Assembly: GCA_945910005.1 (NCBI GenBank)
Contig: OX246740.1
Location: forward strand, 3,512,897-3,576,896
DNA from: Isoperla grammatica
Taxonomy: Eukaryota > Arthropoda > Insecta > Plecoptera > Perlodidae
Direction of reading: 5' to 3'
DNA length: 64,000 nt
Shown: positions 12,701 through 22,178 of the stretch, one piece after another
Layout of the letters: every line of letters begins with the position of its first letter
Numbering within the stretch: the stretch's first letter is position 1
Notes under the pieces: generated by a model
What the model was told of the DNA's origin: nothing
What the model saw: only the letters and a program-made list of their open reading frames with translations
The model's database searches: none
Position numbers and translations under genes: made by a program

Positions 12701-13545
12701 CCTCAAGTAACCTCCTGGGCCCGGATTCACAAGGGGTCCTAAGTCTTTTTTGGTTTTATCTCTAAGACTGGCCTAACTTCGAAACTCTTGTAAAACGAGA
12801 CCTAGGTCACATGAAGAAAGAAGTTACTAATTCCTGTTGCGAACAAGGACATACAGAACATTCCAATAATATGTTTTAAAATCTATTCTCAGATATTTTC
12901 CTGGTTTTAACAATAGGTTCAAAGTTAGACCGGTCTGAGAGATAAGACTATAAAAAGACTTAGGTTGGAATTCATAGTCGGCCCCTACACCTAGGGGCAC
13001 CCATTGTTGCTATGGATTTGTTTTGTTTATGGGAAATAACATGCAAACAATTGTTACCTTGGTAACAATGGGCGCCCCTAGGTGTAGGGGCCGACTATGA
13101 ATTCCAACCTTAGTGTGTGACTCTTGTGAATCCGGGCCCTGGTATTTTACTCTAATCACTATCAAGTACACCTCCCTAGAATCAAAAATAAAATGTACTA
13201 GTATTTAATGCAATCACTTTGTAACACAATTTAAATAAAAACAATTTTCATTTTCAGATATTCTTCGTAATACTGTCCGTTACATACGCGGCAAGACCTC
13301 ACGAGAACGGCTCTCCGAAGCAGAAGCGAAGTTTCGACTATGATGACTTTGCTCACACATCGCCATTGTTGTATTCGTATACACCACTAGACTACAAATA
13401 CGTTCCGTATTATCACACGCCTCTCGCGTACTCATATCCGGCAACTTCCTATGCTCACATTACCAAGTTTCATTACCCAACCACCAAGTATGCATATCCT
13501 GCTCCACTTCCGTACAGTTTAGGGTCGCCTTACACATTTTGGTAA
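9791..13545 (+). CDS. Secreted Tyr/Pro-rich small protein, two exons (9791-9802, 13258-13545)
   Basis: Exon 1 encodes only MKVF and ends at a consensus donor (GTAAGT); exon 2 starts after TTTTCAG. The join is phase 0 and gives 99 residues. Residues 1-15 (MKVFIFFVILSVTYA) form a clear signal peptide. A short linker follows with KQKR at 25-28, a possible furin-like cleavage site. The mature part (29-99) has 15 tyrosines in 71 residues plus many prolines, in loose repeats such as YSYTP, YKYVPYY, YSYPATSY and YAYPAP. No cysteine is present. The context CACCATGA suits initiation. A tiny first exon splitting the signal peptide is typical of arthropod cuticular protein genes, and low-complexity Tyr-rich secreted proteins also occur in cuticle, byssus and shell. 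A structural extracellular matrix role is inferred; a processed peptide precursor is the alternative. The exon join rests on the perfect signal peptide it creates. Confidence 0.8.
10008..10017. repeat. Target-site duplication of the foldback element (left copy)
   Basis: CATCATGAAG occurs here and again at 12058-12067, immediately outside the inverted ends of the element between them. This is a 10-bp direct repeat flanking an insertion. Confidence 0.8.
10018..12057. mobile_element. Foldback-type transposon with tandem-repeat inverted arms (2.04 kb)
   Basis: The two arms are built of short tandem units around GGACAATTTGCCAGGC. The left arm (10018-10965) runs forward; the right arm (about 11850-12057) is in reverse complement. 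The outer ends match as GTTCACGGAC and, reversed, GTAACAGGAC. In the left arm a longer unit of about 120 bp is repeated, containing its own palindrome (ATTGTGTTTAAA to TTTAAACACAAT). The middle (10985-11840) is unique and has no recognisable transposase. A 10-bp target duplication (CATCATGAAG) flanks it. Long arms of tandem repeats with a 9-10 bp duplication resemble foldback (FB) elements or Mutator-like MITEs. It sits in the intron of the secreted-protein gene. Confidence 0.8.
11079..11165 (-). pseudogene. tRNA-like sequence inside the foldback element
   Basis: On the minus strand there is a GGGTTCGATCCC B-box-like T arm, preceded by a segment resembling a D arm (GCTCGATAGGTAAATAGG). The anticodon region does not fold cleanly and there is no T-run terminator. 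It is best read as a tRNA-derived relic carried by the transposon. Confidence 0.3.
12718..13138. mobile_element. Harbinger-like MITE (outer)
   Basis: Inverted ends GGCCCGGATTCACAAG match perfectly, and a 3-bp CTG direct repeat flanks them (12715-12717 and 13139-13141). CWG or TWA 3-bp duplications are characteristic of PIF/Harbinger. The element is interrupted by the 147-bp palindromic MITE at 12963-13109. No coding potential. Located in the intron of the secreted-protein gene. Confidence 0.75.
12963..13109 (+). mobile_element. 147-bp palindromic MITE, nested, copy 1
   Basis: The ends GGTTGGAATTCATAGTCGG form inverted repeats extending for about 50 bp on each side (GGCCCCTACACCTAGGGG and onward). 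The flanks carry TTA on both sides (12960-12962, 13110-13112), a Harbinger-type 3-bp duplication. A copy of exactly the same length lies at 43835-43981 in the opposite orientation. Confidence 0.85.
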
Positions 13546-13555
13546 TTGTACTTAG

Positions 13556-13943
13556 TAGGGCTGGGAGAAAATGGTTAATTTTGTAAACGTTTATTTTTCC
13601 AAATTTATCGCGTTTAAACGTGTAAACGTAACACCCCTCAAGTTCACAAAATGATCACAAAAAAGTGAGTTATGTTGCGAAAAAAACATGTTCAACGAAA
13701 TAACACGGTTGATTTATTATTATAATATTCATTGTTGGTTATATTCCCCGCCGTTGTGTGCAACTGTCCACAGCCATTTTGACTCCACACACTAAGCTAT
13801 GCCTCGTCGGCTCGTCGAAGAACTGTTACATCGGAAAAATCTGTGAATTGGGTTTTGACACGGTTAAACGTGTATGAATGTTTGTACACGTATATTTTCT
13901 CGCGGGCGTTTACACGTTTAAACGTTTACACGACTCAGCCCTA
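13556..13943. mobile_element. hAT-like MITE in the 3' UTR (388 bp)
   Basis: The ends TAGGGCTG and CAGCCCTA are inverted, with many subterminal GTAAACGT/ACGTTTAC motifs. A perfect 8-bp duplication, GTACTTAG, flanks it (13548-13555, 13944-13951), diagnostic of hAT-type insertion. The duplicated target starts 2 bp after the stop codon of the secreted-protein gene, so the element lies within what must be the 3' UTR or immediate downstream flank. Confidence 0.88.
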
Positions 13944-13959
13944 GTACTTAGTAGAGCCT

Positions 13960-14774
13960 TTTAAGGTAAATTTGTTAACCGTTCAAATCATGCCAAGCTG
14001 TTAGGCCTGTATATCACTGAAACTCTTGATTGGTCAATGCACATTGACATGGTCTCCTCCAAAATTTCCAGTGGCTGTTTCATGTTGAGGAAGCTCAAGC
14101 AGATAGTTCACCCCCATATTCTGAAACTAGTCTACTTTGCCCATATTCACTCTCATTTATCGTATGCTGTTCTATTCTGGGGGGCTTCCCCACAAGCAAC
14201 AAGATTATTCACGTTACAGAAGAGGGCAGTCCGTATCATTGCTGGCGTCTCCAGGAGGCATTCCTGTAGAGAGCTTTTCAAAGAACTTGAAATTCCCACC
14301 CTTGCAAGCACCCTCATTCAGGCAGCTGCCATGTTTGTTCGTCTGAATTCAAATCTCTTCCCACTCAACTCTTCAGTCCACGCTCATCACACAAGAGCCA
14401 ACGTCCAGATTCACCTTCCCAGCCACAACTCATCTCTATTTTCCAGAGGCCCACACTACTTAGCTCTTACCGTTTTCAACAAGCTTCCCAGAAAAATAAA
14501 TCACCTCTCAGTCCATTCCCTCATTCAAAGCCAATCTGAAATCTTTTCTCATCTCTAAGTCCTTCTATTCTCTCCACGAATTCCTTTCGGCCCAACACAA
14601 TGTGATTTAGATGGTTAATCACATTCATCGATTTATAATATGTATCTCCAATGTCTCTATTTAATCTGATCATAATATGTATATTAAGTTTATGTTTAAG
14701 TATTTATATTTTAAGATTGACGATGCCTATATTTGTACCATGTATTAATCGACAGGCAAATAAATAAATAAAAT
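13960..14774 (+). mobile_element. LINE 3' end (reverse transcriptase C-terminus, 5'-truncated)
   Basis: An open frame from about 13962 to the stop at 14558 reads as the C-terminal part of a non-LTR retrotransposon polyprotein. Typical features are KLLGLYITETLDWSMHI (the post-palm block), HSHLSYAVLFWG, LQKRAVRIIAGV, and SCRELFKELEIPTL. This resembles Jockey/CR1-like clades. The catalytic palm with its FADD-type box lies upstream and is missing, so the copy is 5'-truncated. A 3' UTR of about 200 nt ends in an AAATAAATAAATAAA tail (14757-14774). The frame has no stops, so the insertion is fairly young. Its AATAAA motifs could supply polyadenylation for the gene upstream. Confidence 0.85.
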
Positions 14775-14826
14775 GTATGATATATGTATAAGGGAGAGAT
14801 CACCAGTTAAATTTAATAATACAATA

Positions 14827-14999
14827 CAGTGAAACTTCTTTATAACAAACTGATCTATATATTATAACAAACTGTTTTAGATGTCTAAAAAGGTTTTTAT
14901 GCATGTAAAGGTACCATAGGCTATTTATAAAGAAATGTTATTTATAACAATAATAACCTGGCCCCCTAGAGTAGGCCTACATTATAAAGAAGTTTACTG
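14827..14999. mobile_element. Pogo/Tigger-like MITE (173 bp)
   Basis: The ends CAGTGAAACTTCTTTATAA and TTATAAAGAAGTTTACTG are inverted. The CAGT-AAACTTC-TTATAA pattern is typical of pogo-type termini. TA dinucleotides occur at the edges, the right one shifted by one base. No coding capacity. Confidence 0.6.
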
Positions 15000-15245
15000 T
15001 TATTCAATAAATCTTTCAACTACACAAACCCAACACTCAACAGAAAAAATAATAGCCTAAAGAACTAATGTAGCCTACTATAGTATATGTAAATAAAAAC
15101 CAAACCAACAACAACAAAACCAACACAATATGTAACCAGTAATGTACAAACAGTGGTATTATAAAGTTTTACAAATAAATGTGTGCTGTGAAATGTATAT
15201 TGGCCTACACATAGGCCATGTCAGTCATCAGTCGGTGAATCCCTG

Positions 15246-15972
15246 GGCCCTTATTCTGTAAAATGTTCTCGTGTGAAACGAAACGAGAACTAAACGAAAT
15301 CTCGATTTGGTATTGTTTGGAGGCTAGGATGATAGCAGCCAATGGTATTTCTCGGTTGCAGTCCAAAGACATTGGAATAGCACTGTTCGAAGTCATGTGT
15401 ATGTGGTGTCAACGGTCACTGCCCACTATATCTGTTAAAACATGCAGTAGGCTGCGGTATCAAGTCCATAACAACTGCCACTTGTTATTTTTGACACAAT
15501 AAAGACTCGAAATGCCAAATCAAACGACATAACATGTAAATTCAACAATCTAAGTAAATAAATGGATATATGCCATGGTTAAATTACAATAATTAGTTCA
15601 ATAGTATAGTACAAGGTGGTAAGTAAAGATATATGTCAAAGTGTTGTCAAATAGAGATAAAACTACACCTTAGCATTAAGTTGATGGCGGAACTCGGTCG
15701 GCCATGATTTAGAAGATAGGAGGTCTCGGTAGCTCCACGGGGACTACTATTGTCGCAAGCAGTTGGCCATGTGACTAAAATCTGTGCCAGAATTTCATAT
15801 TCATAATTGGCGGCTGATTTCGTTCTGCATTCTGATAATTATAGTCAGCTGTGACCGTAAACGTGACTACAATGGAGAAATACTATTTGCTGGTACCTTC
15901 TAGCCTCGGAACGGGTGCAGATTTCGTTTTCGTTTCACACGAGAACGAGAACATTTTACAGAATAAGGGTCC
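15246..15972. mobile_element. Inverted-repeat element (~727 bp)
   Basis: The left end (GGCCCTTATTCTGTAAAATG, then TTCTCGTGTGAAACGAAA) is reproduced in reverse complement at the right end (about 15928-15972). No transposase-like frame. The target duplication is unclear. Confidence 0.65.
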
Positions 15973-16444
15973 TTACCTACCTATAACACATTCTTGGAGT
16001 TTGAGTACCTACTGTAACACTTTCCCTCAATAATGTTTTGCCAAACCAATAAAAACACAGTCCTTTTAAGCTAATATATAAAATTTTCCAAATAATACCC
16101 CCCCTAAAAAGTGTTCTCCATTTCTACAAACATTAACATCATTAACATACAAGTGCATAAAACATCCATTTGACTAGGTACCCTACCAGTAGGAGCCTGT
16201 ACTGTTACTAATGGTATTAAAAGGCACACTGCACCAATGTGGCCAATGTTGGTCTTGTACTTCATAACACACAATTTATCAATGCAACAATGCATTTATC
16301 TCAAGAACAGAACTTAAAAATAACTACCACACAACTGTCAACTAGGTGTACTCTAGCTACATAACTGAATAGAAAAAACAACAAACAAAATAATAGAAAC
16401 AAAGTTTGGAACTCTACTCATGCATTAATAACTTGCAAGCAACA

Positions 16445-17329
16445 TTATTTGAATATACTTGCCGAAATTCTTGCATCTAGTCGTTGAAAATAACCGTTGA
16501 TTTCCTCCAGTCTCCCCTCTAAAGAGCTTCTCTCCGACTTATTTGCAGCAACGATATCAACCCGAAGATTCTTCAGTTCCTCTAATACTACTGAACGTAC
16601 TTCATTTGTCACACTCTCATAATATAAACTGTCTGAATCTACTTTCTGAGGTGTATTATAAGAAGATAGGCCTACTTGTTTCTGTTTCTGAACAGTGCAT
16701 GAGTTTATGGTTTCTGATTCACAGTCAAGCTCACTAGCCACGCTACAAGTCTGAGATTCATCTTCATCACAAGGCAGCTTTATGGCGGGATGGACGTCAA
16801 ATGATGATGACTTGGGAGAGTGTAGGCCTAGGCCTACTGTGTGATTTGCTCCTGCTTCATTTTCATTTAAAATATTAGGGATAGATCCACTACTTATGAC
16901 TGACGATGCATTTTGTTCTACGTTTATATGAGTTACCTCATTAATAGATGACTCTGAGTCAGCTAGTTGTAAACTGCTTAGACTAGTGCTGGGCTTAAGT
17001 TGTTTCGTTTGAGCAACAATAAGGCCAAAGTCAGAAATAATTTCTGAATCTAATGAATCAGTTGCAACAGAATGCTCTGATGCACACTGGTCTACAGGTA
17101 AGTAATGATGTGTGAAATCTGTTTGAGTTGACGAGTTTTGAGTAAGCTTATGGCTAGATTGTGTTAGGTTTGAATTTAAAATCTTATGTGTATACTCTTC
17201 AAGCAAGTTATCACATGTAGACAAATTGGAGCTAGTTTCTTGCAAAGTATGAAAAAGGGCATTTACTTTGGCAGATATTATGTGGTCAGAGATGGCCAAT
17301 TTGGATCCAGTTGGTCTCATTAAAGACAT
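16445..17329 (-). CDS. Ser/Thr-rich orphan protein with C-terminal coiled coil (294 aa)
   Basis: A long uninterrupted frame, far beyond chance for this AT-rich DNA, begins MSLMRPTGSKLAISDHIISA and ends ARISASIFK. The middle is rich in Ser, Thr, Asn, Gln and acidic residues, suggesting disorder. Residues about 238-288 (SVTNEVRSVVLEELKNLRVD, continuing to a GRLEEINGYFQRL stretch) have heptad-like spacing and probably form a coiled coil. There is no signal peptide or membrane segment. An acceptor-like TTTTGTTTCAG lies about 75 nt upstream of the ATG, so a 5' non-coding exon may be spliced on. A GTATAT near the 3' end could be a donor, so this may be one exon of a longer gene. The family is not recognised. 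Confidence 0.6.
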   Translation of the reverse strand: MSLMRPTGSKLAISDHIISAKVNALFHTLQETSSNLSTCDNLLEEYTHKILNSNLTQSSHKLTQNSSTQTDFTHHYLPVDQCASEHSVATDSLDSEIISDFGLIVAQTKQLKPSTSLSSLQLADSESSINEVTHINVEQNASSVISSGSIPNILNENEAGANHTVGLGLHSPKSSSFDVHPAIKLPCDEDESQTCSVASELDCESETINSCTVQKQKQVGLSSYNTPQKVDSDSLYYESVTNEVRSVVLEELKNLRVDIVAANKSERSSLEGRLEEINGYFQRLDARISASIFK

Positions 17330-17996
17330 GTTGAATAGGCCTAGGCCTACTCTAGTCTAAGCCCTAGGTCTAGGGGCTAGGTCTACCCTAACATGGTGAA
17401 TCTGAAACAAAACAGTCATGTAACCTCATATCATAGGGCCTACCTATAAAACTAACAAGGCCCTACCACCCTAGACAAGGTTTGAGGTTATGTAAGGCTC
17501 CTTATCATTACTATAGAAACGTTTGGTCCTAGAAGTATGAAACTATCCCAATTTTAGGATGAACTTAGCATCACAGATACTTACATGAAACTTCTTTATT
17601 GTTTACCATGCTACAATTTATTATTTAAGCGCTATAATAAATTTTAAAAATTATGTAATAACATCACAACTAGACAATAACAACTCGATAGTCGACAACT
17701 CGACGATGGATGAAATGAAAGTCGCGTTCTACAATCGATACAAAATTGTATACGACCCCTCGATTTAGTGACTTGTGTTTTCTTTGAAATGGCATAGGTA
17801 GCAGCACTTACGCACAATCATTGTTCTTAAAATACGCTTCGAAGAAAACATGGTTAAAAATATGCTCAACATCAGTGTAAGGAAGTCCAGTGCCGTTTCT
17901 TTTTGGGGATAAGAAATCAGTTATCTAGAATTAATATTCATCTACATAGTGTTAGGTGTCCTTTATGTAGAAGTTACACGACCCAAAGTGAGTAAT

Positions 17997-18068
17997 GCCT
18001 CCTTAGCTCAGTGGCAGAGCACTGGTCTTGTAAACCAGGGGTCGGGAGTTCGATCCTCCCAGGGGGCT
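17997..18068 (+). tRNA. tRNA-Thr (TGT)
   Basis: The acceptor stem GCCTCCT pairs with AGGGGGC (one G-T). The D arm TTAGCTCAGTGGCAGAGC, anticodon stem CTGGT/ACCAG with loop CTTGTAA (anticodon TGT) and T arm GGGAGTTCGATCCTCCC are all intact. A T5 run follows within 20 nt. No intron. Confidence 0.96.
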
Positions 18069-18238
18069 ACTGTGTGACCAATCTTTTTGTATGACTAGTT
18101 TTCAACTTCCTTGGCTGCCCTACTTCAGTGCGTGACGACACACGCGATACATTACGTAACACGAGTGAAAAACTAGGTCACTTTCTTCTTTGGTGTAGCT
18201 GTATTTCAAATGGGGCTTTTAAACCCCCTCCACACGCC

Positions 18239-18310
18239 GGTCCCATGGTGTAATGGTTAGCACTCTGGACTTTGAATCCAGCGATCCGAGTTCAAATCTC
18301 GGTGGGACCT
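18239..18310 (+). tRNA. tRNA-Gln (TTG)
   Basis: The acceptor stem GGTCCCA pairs with TGGGACC. The D arm is ATGGTGTAATGGTTAGCAC, the anticodon stem CTGGA/TCCAG with loop CTTTGAA gives anticodon TTG, and the T arm CGAGTTCAAATCTCG is intact. A T8 run starts 2 nt after the gene. This is the second gene of a three-tRNA cluster within 0.85 kb. Confidence 0.96.
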
Positions 18311-18747
18311 CTTTTTTTTATATTTCTTATTTGTTTTTTAATGATATGTATTTCTTAATGGTAGATAAATATTTTGTTATAGGACGCTATTTCGATTTCT
18401 AGGAGCAACAATTATTATTGGTGGGGGCTACTTGGTGTGAATATTTAGCATTTTGGTGTATTTTACACCATATTTGGAATAATATGCTTTTATGCATTTC
18501 CATTTTATTAAGTTGAATCAATTGCCTGCAGATTATATCTAAGGTAATACATAAAAAAATAATATAACAAGTGAGATCTACTGTGTTTGGCCATTATTCA
18601 GCTAGTAAATACACAAACATAGTTTCGTTTACTTATTGTTACATAAAACGTAATGAATTATACTTGTAATCATATAATAGCGACGAAATTGTGAAAATAA
18701 GTCTCCGTTTTTAGTTTAACTGGCTTTATCACGTCAAAATTTCGCCT

Positions 18748-18839
18748 TCCCCAGTGGCGCAATTGGTTAGCGCACGGTACTTATAGGACAGTGTTCGTGA
18801 GCAATGCCGGGGTTGTGAGTTCGAGCCTCACCTGGGGAA
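18748..18839 (+). tRNA. tRNA-Ile (TAT) with intron
   Basis: The acceptor stem TCCCCAG pairs with CTGGGGA, discriminator A. The D arm is TGGCGCAATTGGTTAGCGC and the anticodon stem is CGGTA/TGCCG. The loop reads CTTATA, then an 18-nt intron at 18786-18803, then A, the canonical position 37/38. The anticodon is TAT. The T arm is TGTGAGTTCGAGCCTCAC. Introns in tRNA-Ile(TAT) are conserved in animals. A T5 terminator follows. Confidence 0.95.
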
Positions 18840-19061
18840 TCGATTTTTGTGAACAAGGTTCCCACCACATGTAATGCTACGTCAAACTCCGTAATTCCAA
18901 CTTTCACCTGGACTAAGTTACGGGGCCGGTTTTGTGTTTTTTTTTTAGAAATGTTTATAAAGAGACAAAATTAAAGTGCCAAGTCGACAAACCTACTGGC
19001 ATGATGCCACTGGTAGGCATCAATAATGCACCTCGCGCCATCTGTTGAGTGTGCGATTCAC

Positions 19062-19350
19062 CGTCCTACGGTAGCTCAACTGGCAACGGACTGCGCATTA
19101 GAGGTCGGTAATGCAACAGCCTACTCGGCGGCTACAATATTTCGCGCCTTATTCAAACGCGAGGCTCTAACATGTGAGTCGCCTGTTTGATTCCGGCCAC
19201 CGTAACTTCTGACGTATTGTTCCCGAAACGTTCCTCAATCATAAGGTGTCATTGCTTCCCAACTATCCAAGACTCCAACTGAAGAGAAACACTTTACGTC
19301 AGATAAGACTGGGTTACTTACAAATCATTATCATTTTTATTATTTTTTTT
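19062..19350 (+). repeat. tRNA-headed SINE-like repeat
   Basis: A tRNA-like head (19066-19205) has complementary ends (TACGGT/ACCGTA), an A-box-like GTAGCTCAACTGG and a B-box-like GTTTGATTCC. The anticodon arm is displaced by an extra hairpin (CATTAGAG to CTCTAACATG), so it cannot be a working tRNA. The downstream body resembles the repeat at 4079-4275 and ends in an ATT/poly-T tail. A tRNA with a long intron is the weaker alternative. Confidence 0.5.
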
Positions 19351-19715
19351 TTCGACATCGATGTTTTGACACACACGTTGACAAATTTCGACACATTCAA
19401 ATCTATATAATCGAAGATTTAAACACGCACCTTTTTCATGGGCAGCCACTGCAGTGTAGTGTAGTGGCAGTGTGGTGGCAGTGTATGCCACTTTATAAAA
19501 CTGACCCGCGCGTGCTACGTCTGTAATATTTATTTTGCCTAAAACAGTTTTATTTTTGAAACTGATTCAATATCGTAACTTTCGGTCCGACGTCGATTTG
19601 CAAATGTTAAGTCGAATGGCAGCCCTAAAATAAAACGTTATAAAATTGTACAATCAGTTCTTGTAAAATAAGTTTTGAAGTTTTGTTACGAGTGTGCAAT
19701 GCATTCGATTCTAAG

Positions 19716-20735
19716 CAGGCGCGTAACAACTTCGTTTTAGGTTGGGGGGGGGGGGGGGGGGGGGGGGTAAAAGGAGTGTCACGAATATAAACACATTTTT
19801 CACAACAATTCTGTTATAGATAGTAAACGTATCTGGTACCGTTGTAGAATAATCTGGCGCAGTATTTGCTGTAGTTGATTAGTTCGCACGCAACAAACGC
19901 AACTTTTCCTGCAATTTCCATCTCACGCATCTAAAGATTCAACAGTCTTCATCACAGGCAAGGTCTTCATGGCTCGACAAATGGTTGATTGACATAAACA
20001 TATGCTCAGTATGGACAAATTTGCGTCAGGAATGTATTGCTATTTTGGTTTTTGTAGCAGTGGGAGCCGAGAATTAGATCCTACTAGTGTTTTTTCCGGG
20101 TAGTTTGATACTTGCTGTGCTAATCGTTGAAAGAACGGGGTCTGGGGCGGAGCCTCAACAGATGGACGCAAAACAAAACATACGTAATTCTCCTTTCAAG
20201 TGCCCGGAAAATGACTTTAGATTGATTGATTCATAAGTCATCAGAAGGATTTTTTGTGAGTTGGTGTTATTATTACTAATAAACTGAAACCTTTTTAAAG
20301 TTAAAGGAAAAGAGGAGGGGGGGGGGGGGGGGCAGAGAGTTCAAGACTTACCCCTATGTATATCAGTACCGTCAAGTATTACATTTTTACCTTTGATTTG
20401 ACAATCATGGGGGGGAGGGGCCCTTTTCCGATACTTCTACTGTACCTAGAGTGTAACTAGTAATTTATTTTAAAATGCAAATAAATTGTGTTGTGTACTG
20501 TGATTGTGTAATTAAATAAAACATAAAAAACCATCTTCAAACGTGTTTTGTATATGTAGATAGCTCAAAAGTTTGTTAGTGTAGACCTAGTGGTTTTGTC
20601 AGGGGTACTTTAGCCCCTGACCACCCACATACTCGGCGCCTCTGAGTGGGAAGGGAAGGGGGGGGGGGGGAGGGTCGGGTCAGAAATTAGAGTGGAGATG
20701 GTCAATTTCCTCCCACCCCCGTTGTTACGCGCCTG
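19716..20735. mobile_element. G-tract-rich hAT-like element (~1.0 kb)
   Basis: The inverted ends CAGGCGCGTAACAAC and GTTGTTACGCGCCTG are perfect. Flanking 8-mers ATTCTAAG and GTTCGGAG agree at 5 of 8 positions, a decayed hAT-type duplication at best. The interior has several long G homopolymers (about 19743-19767, 20319-20332, 20658-20670). No transposase-like frame remains. Confidence 0.65.
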
Positions 20736-20889
20736 GTTCGGAGGCAAGGAGTCTCCATGAATGTAGTTTAAAACTATTAGTACACAATTTAATGAGTATC
20801 ATAATTATAATTTTGTGTAATGTAGAAAACATATTTTGAAAAACTAATGTCTTCAAATTGTTTTTTGTGTGTTTTAACAAAAAAGCACG

Positions 20890-22178
20890 ACTTGCTGGTT
20901 CGCACAGCCTGCTGTTACGCACAACCTGCTGTTACGCACGGTCTGCTGTTACGCACAGCCTGCTGTTATGCACAACCTGCTGTTAAGCACAACCTGCTGT
21001 TACGCACAACCTGCTGTTACGCACAACCTGCTGTTACGCACAACCTGCTGTTACGCACAACCTGCTGTTACGCACAACCTGCTGTTACGCACAACCTGCT
21101 GTTACGCACAACCTGCTGTTACGCACAGCCTGCTGTTACGCACAACCTGCTGTAACGCACAACCTGCTGTTACGCACAACCTGCTGTTACGCACAACCTG
21201 CTGTTACGCACAACCTGCTGTTATGCACAACCTGCTGGTACACACAACCTGCTCTTATGCACAACCTGCTGTTACGCACCACCTGCTGTTACGCACAACC
21301 TGCTGTTACGCACAACCTGCTGGTACACACAACCTGCTGTTACGCACAACCTGCTGTTACGCACAACCTGCTGTTACGCACAACCTGCTGTTACGCACAA
21401 CCTGCTGTTACGCACAACCTGCTGGTACACACAACCTGCTGTTACGCACAACCTGCTGTTACGCACAACCTGCTGGTACACACAACCTGCTGTTACGCAG
21501 AACCTGATGTTACGCACAACCTGCTGTTACGCACAACCTGCTGTTACGCACAACCTGCTGTTACGCACAACCTGCTGCTACACACAACCTGATGTTACGC
21601 ACAACCTGCTGTTACGCACAACCTGCTGTTACGCACAGCCTGCTGTTACGCACAACCTGATGTTACGCACAACCTGCTGTTACGCATAACCTGCTGCTAC
21701 ACACAACCTGATGTTACGCACGGCCTGCTGTTACGCACAACCTGCTGTTACGCACAGCCTGCTGTTACGCACAACCTGCTGTTACGCACAACCTGCTGTT
21801 ACGCATAACCTGCTGTTACGCACAGCCTGCTGTTACGTTACGCACAACCTGCTGTTACGCACAACCTGCTGTTGCGCACAGCCTGCTGTTACGCACAGCC
21901 TGCTGTTACGTTACGCACAACCTGCTGTTACGCACAACCTTCTGTTACGCACAACCGGCTGTTACGCACAACCTGCTGTTACGCACAACCTGCTGTTACG
22001 CACAACCTGCTGTTACGCACAACCGGCTGGTACGCACAACCTGCTGTTACGCACAACCTGCTGTTACGCACAACCTGCTGTTACGCACAACCTGCTGTTA
22101 CGCACAACCTGCTGTTACGCACAACCTGCTGTTACGCACAACCGGCTGGTACGCACAACCTGCTGTTACGCAAAACCC
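20890..22178 (+). repeat. 17-bp minisatellite, ~75 copies
   Basis: Tandem units of CTGCTGTTACGCACAAC (17 bp) with point variants (GGTACACAC, GATGTTACG, GGCTGG) and occasional 5-bp extensions (GTTACGTTACG). Because 17 is not a multiple of 3, all forward frames cycle through the same 17-residue period (containing CCYAQPAVTHN). Forward frames therefore stay open for long stretches without being a gene. The array lies 150 bp right of the hAT-like element. Confidence 0.97.
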
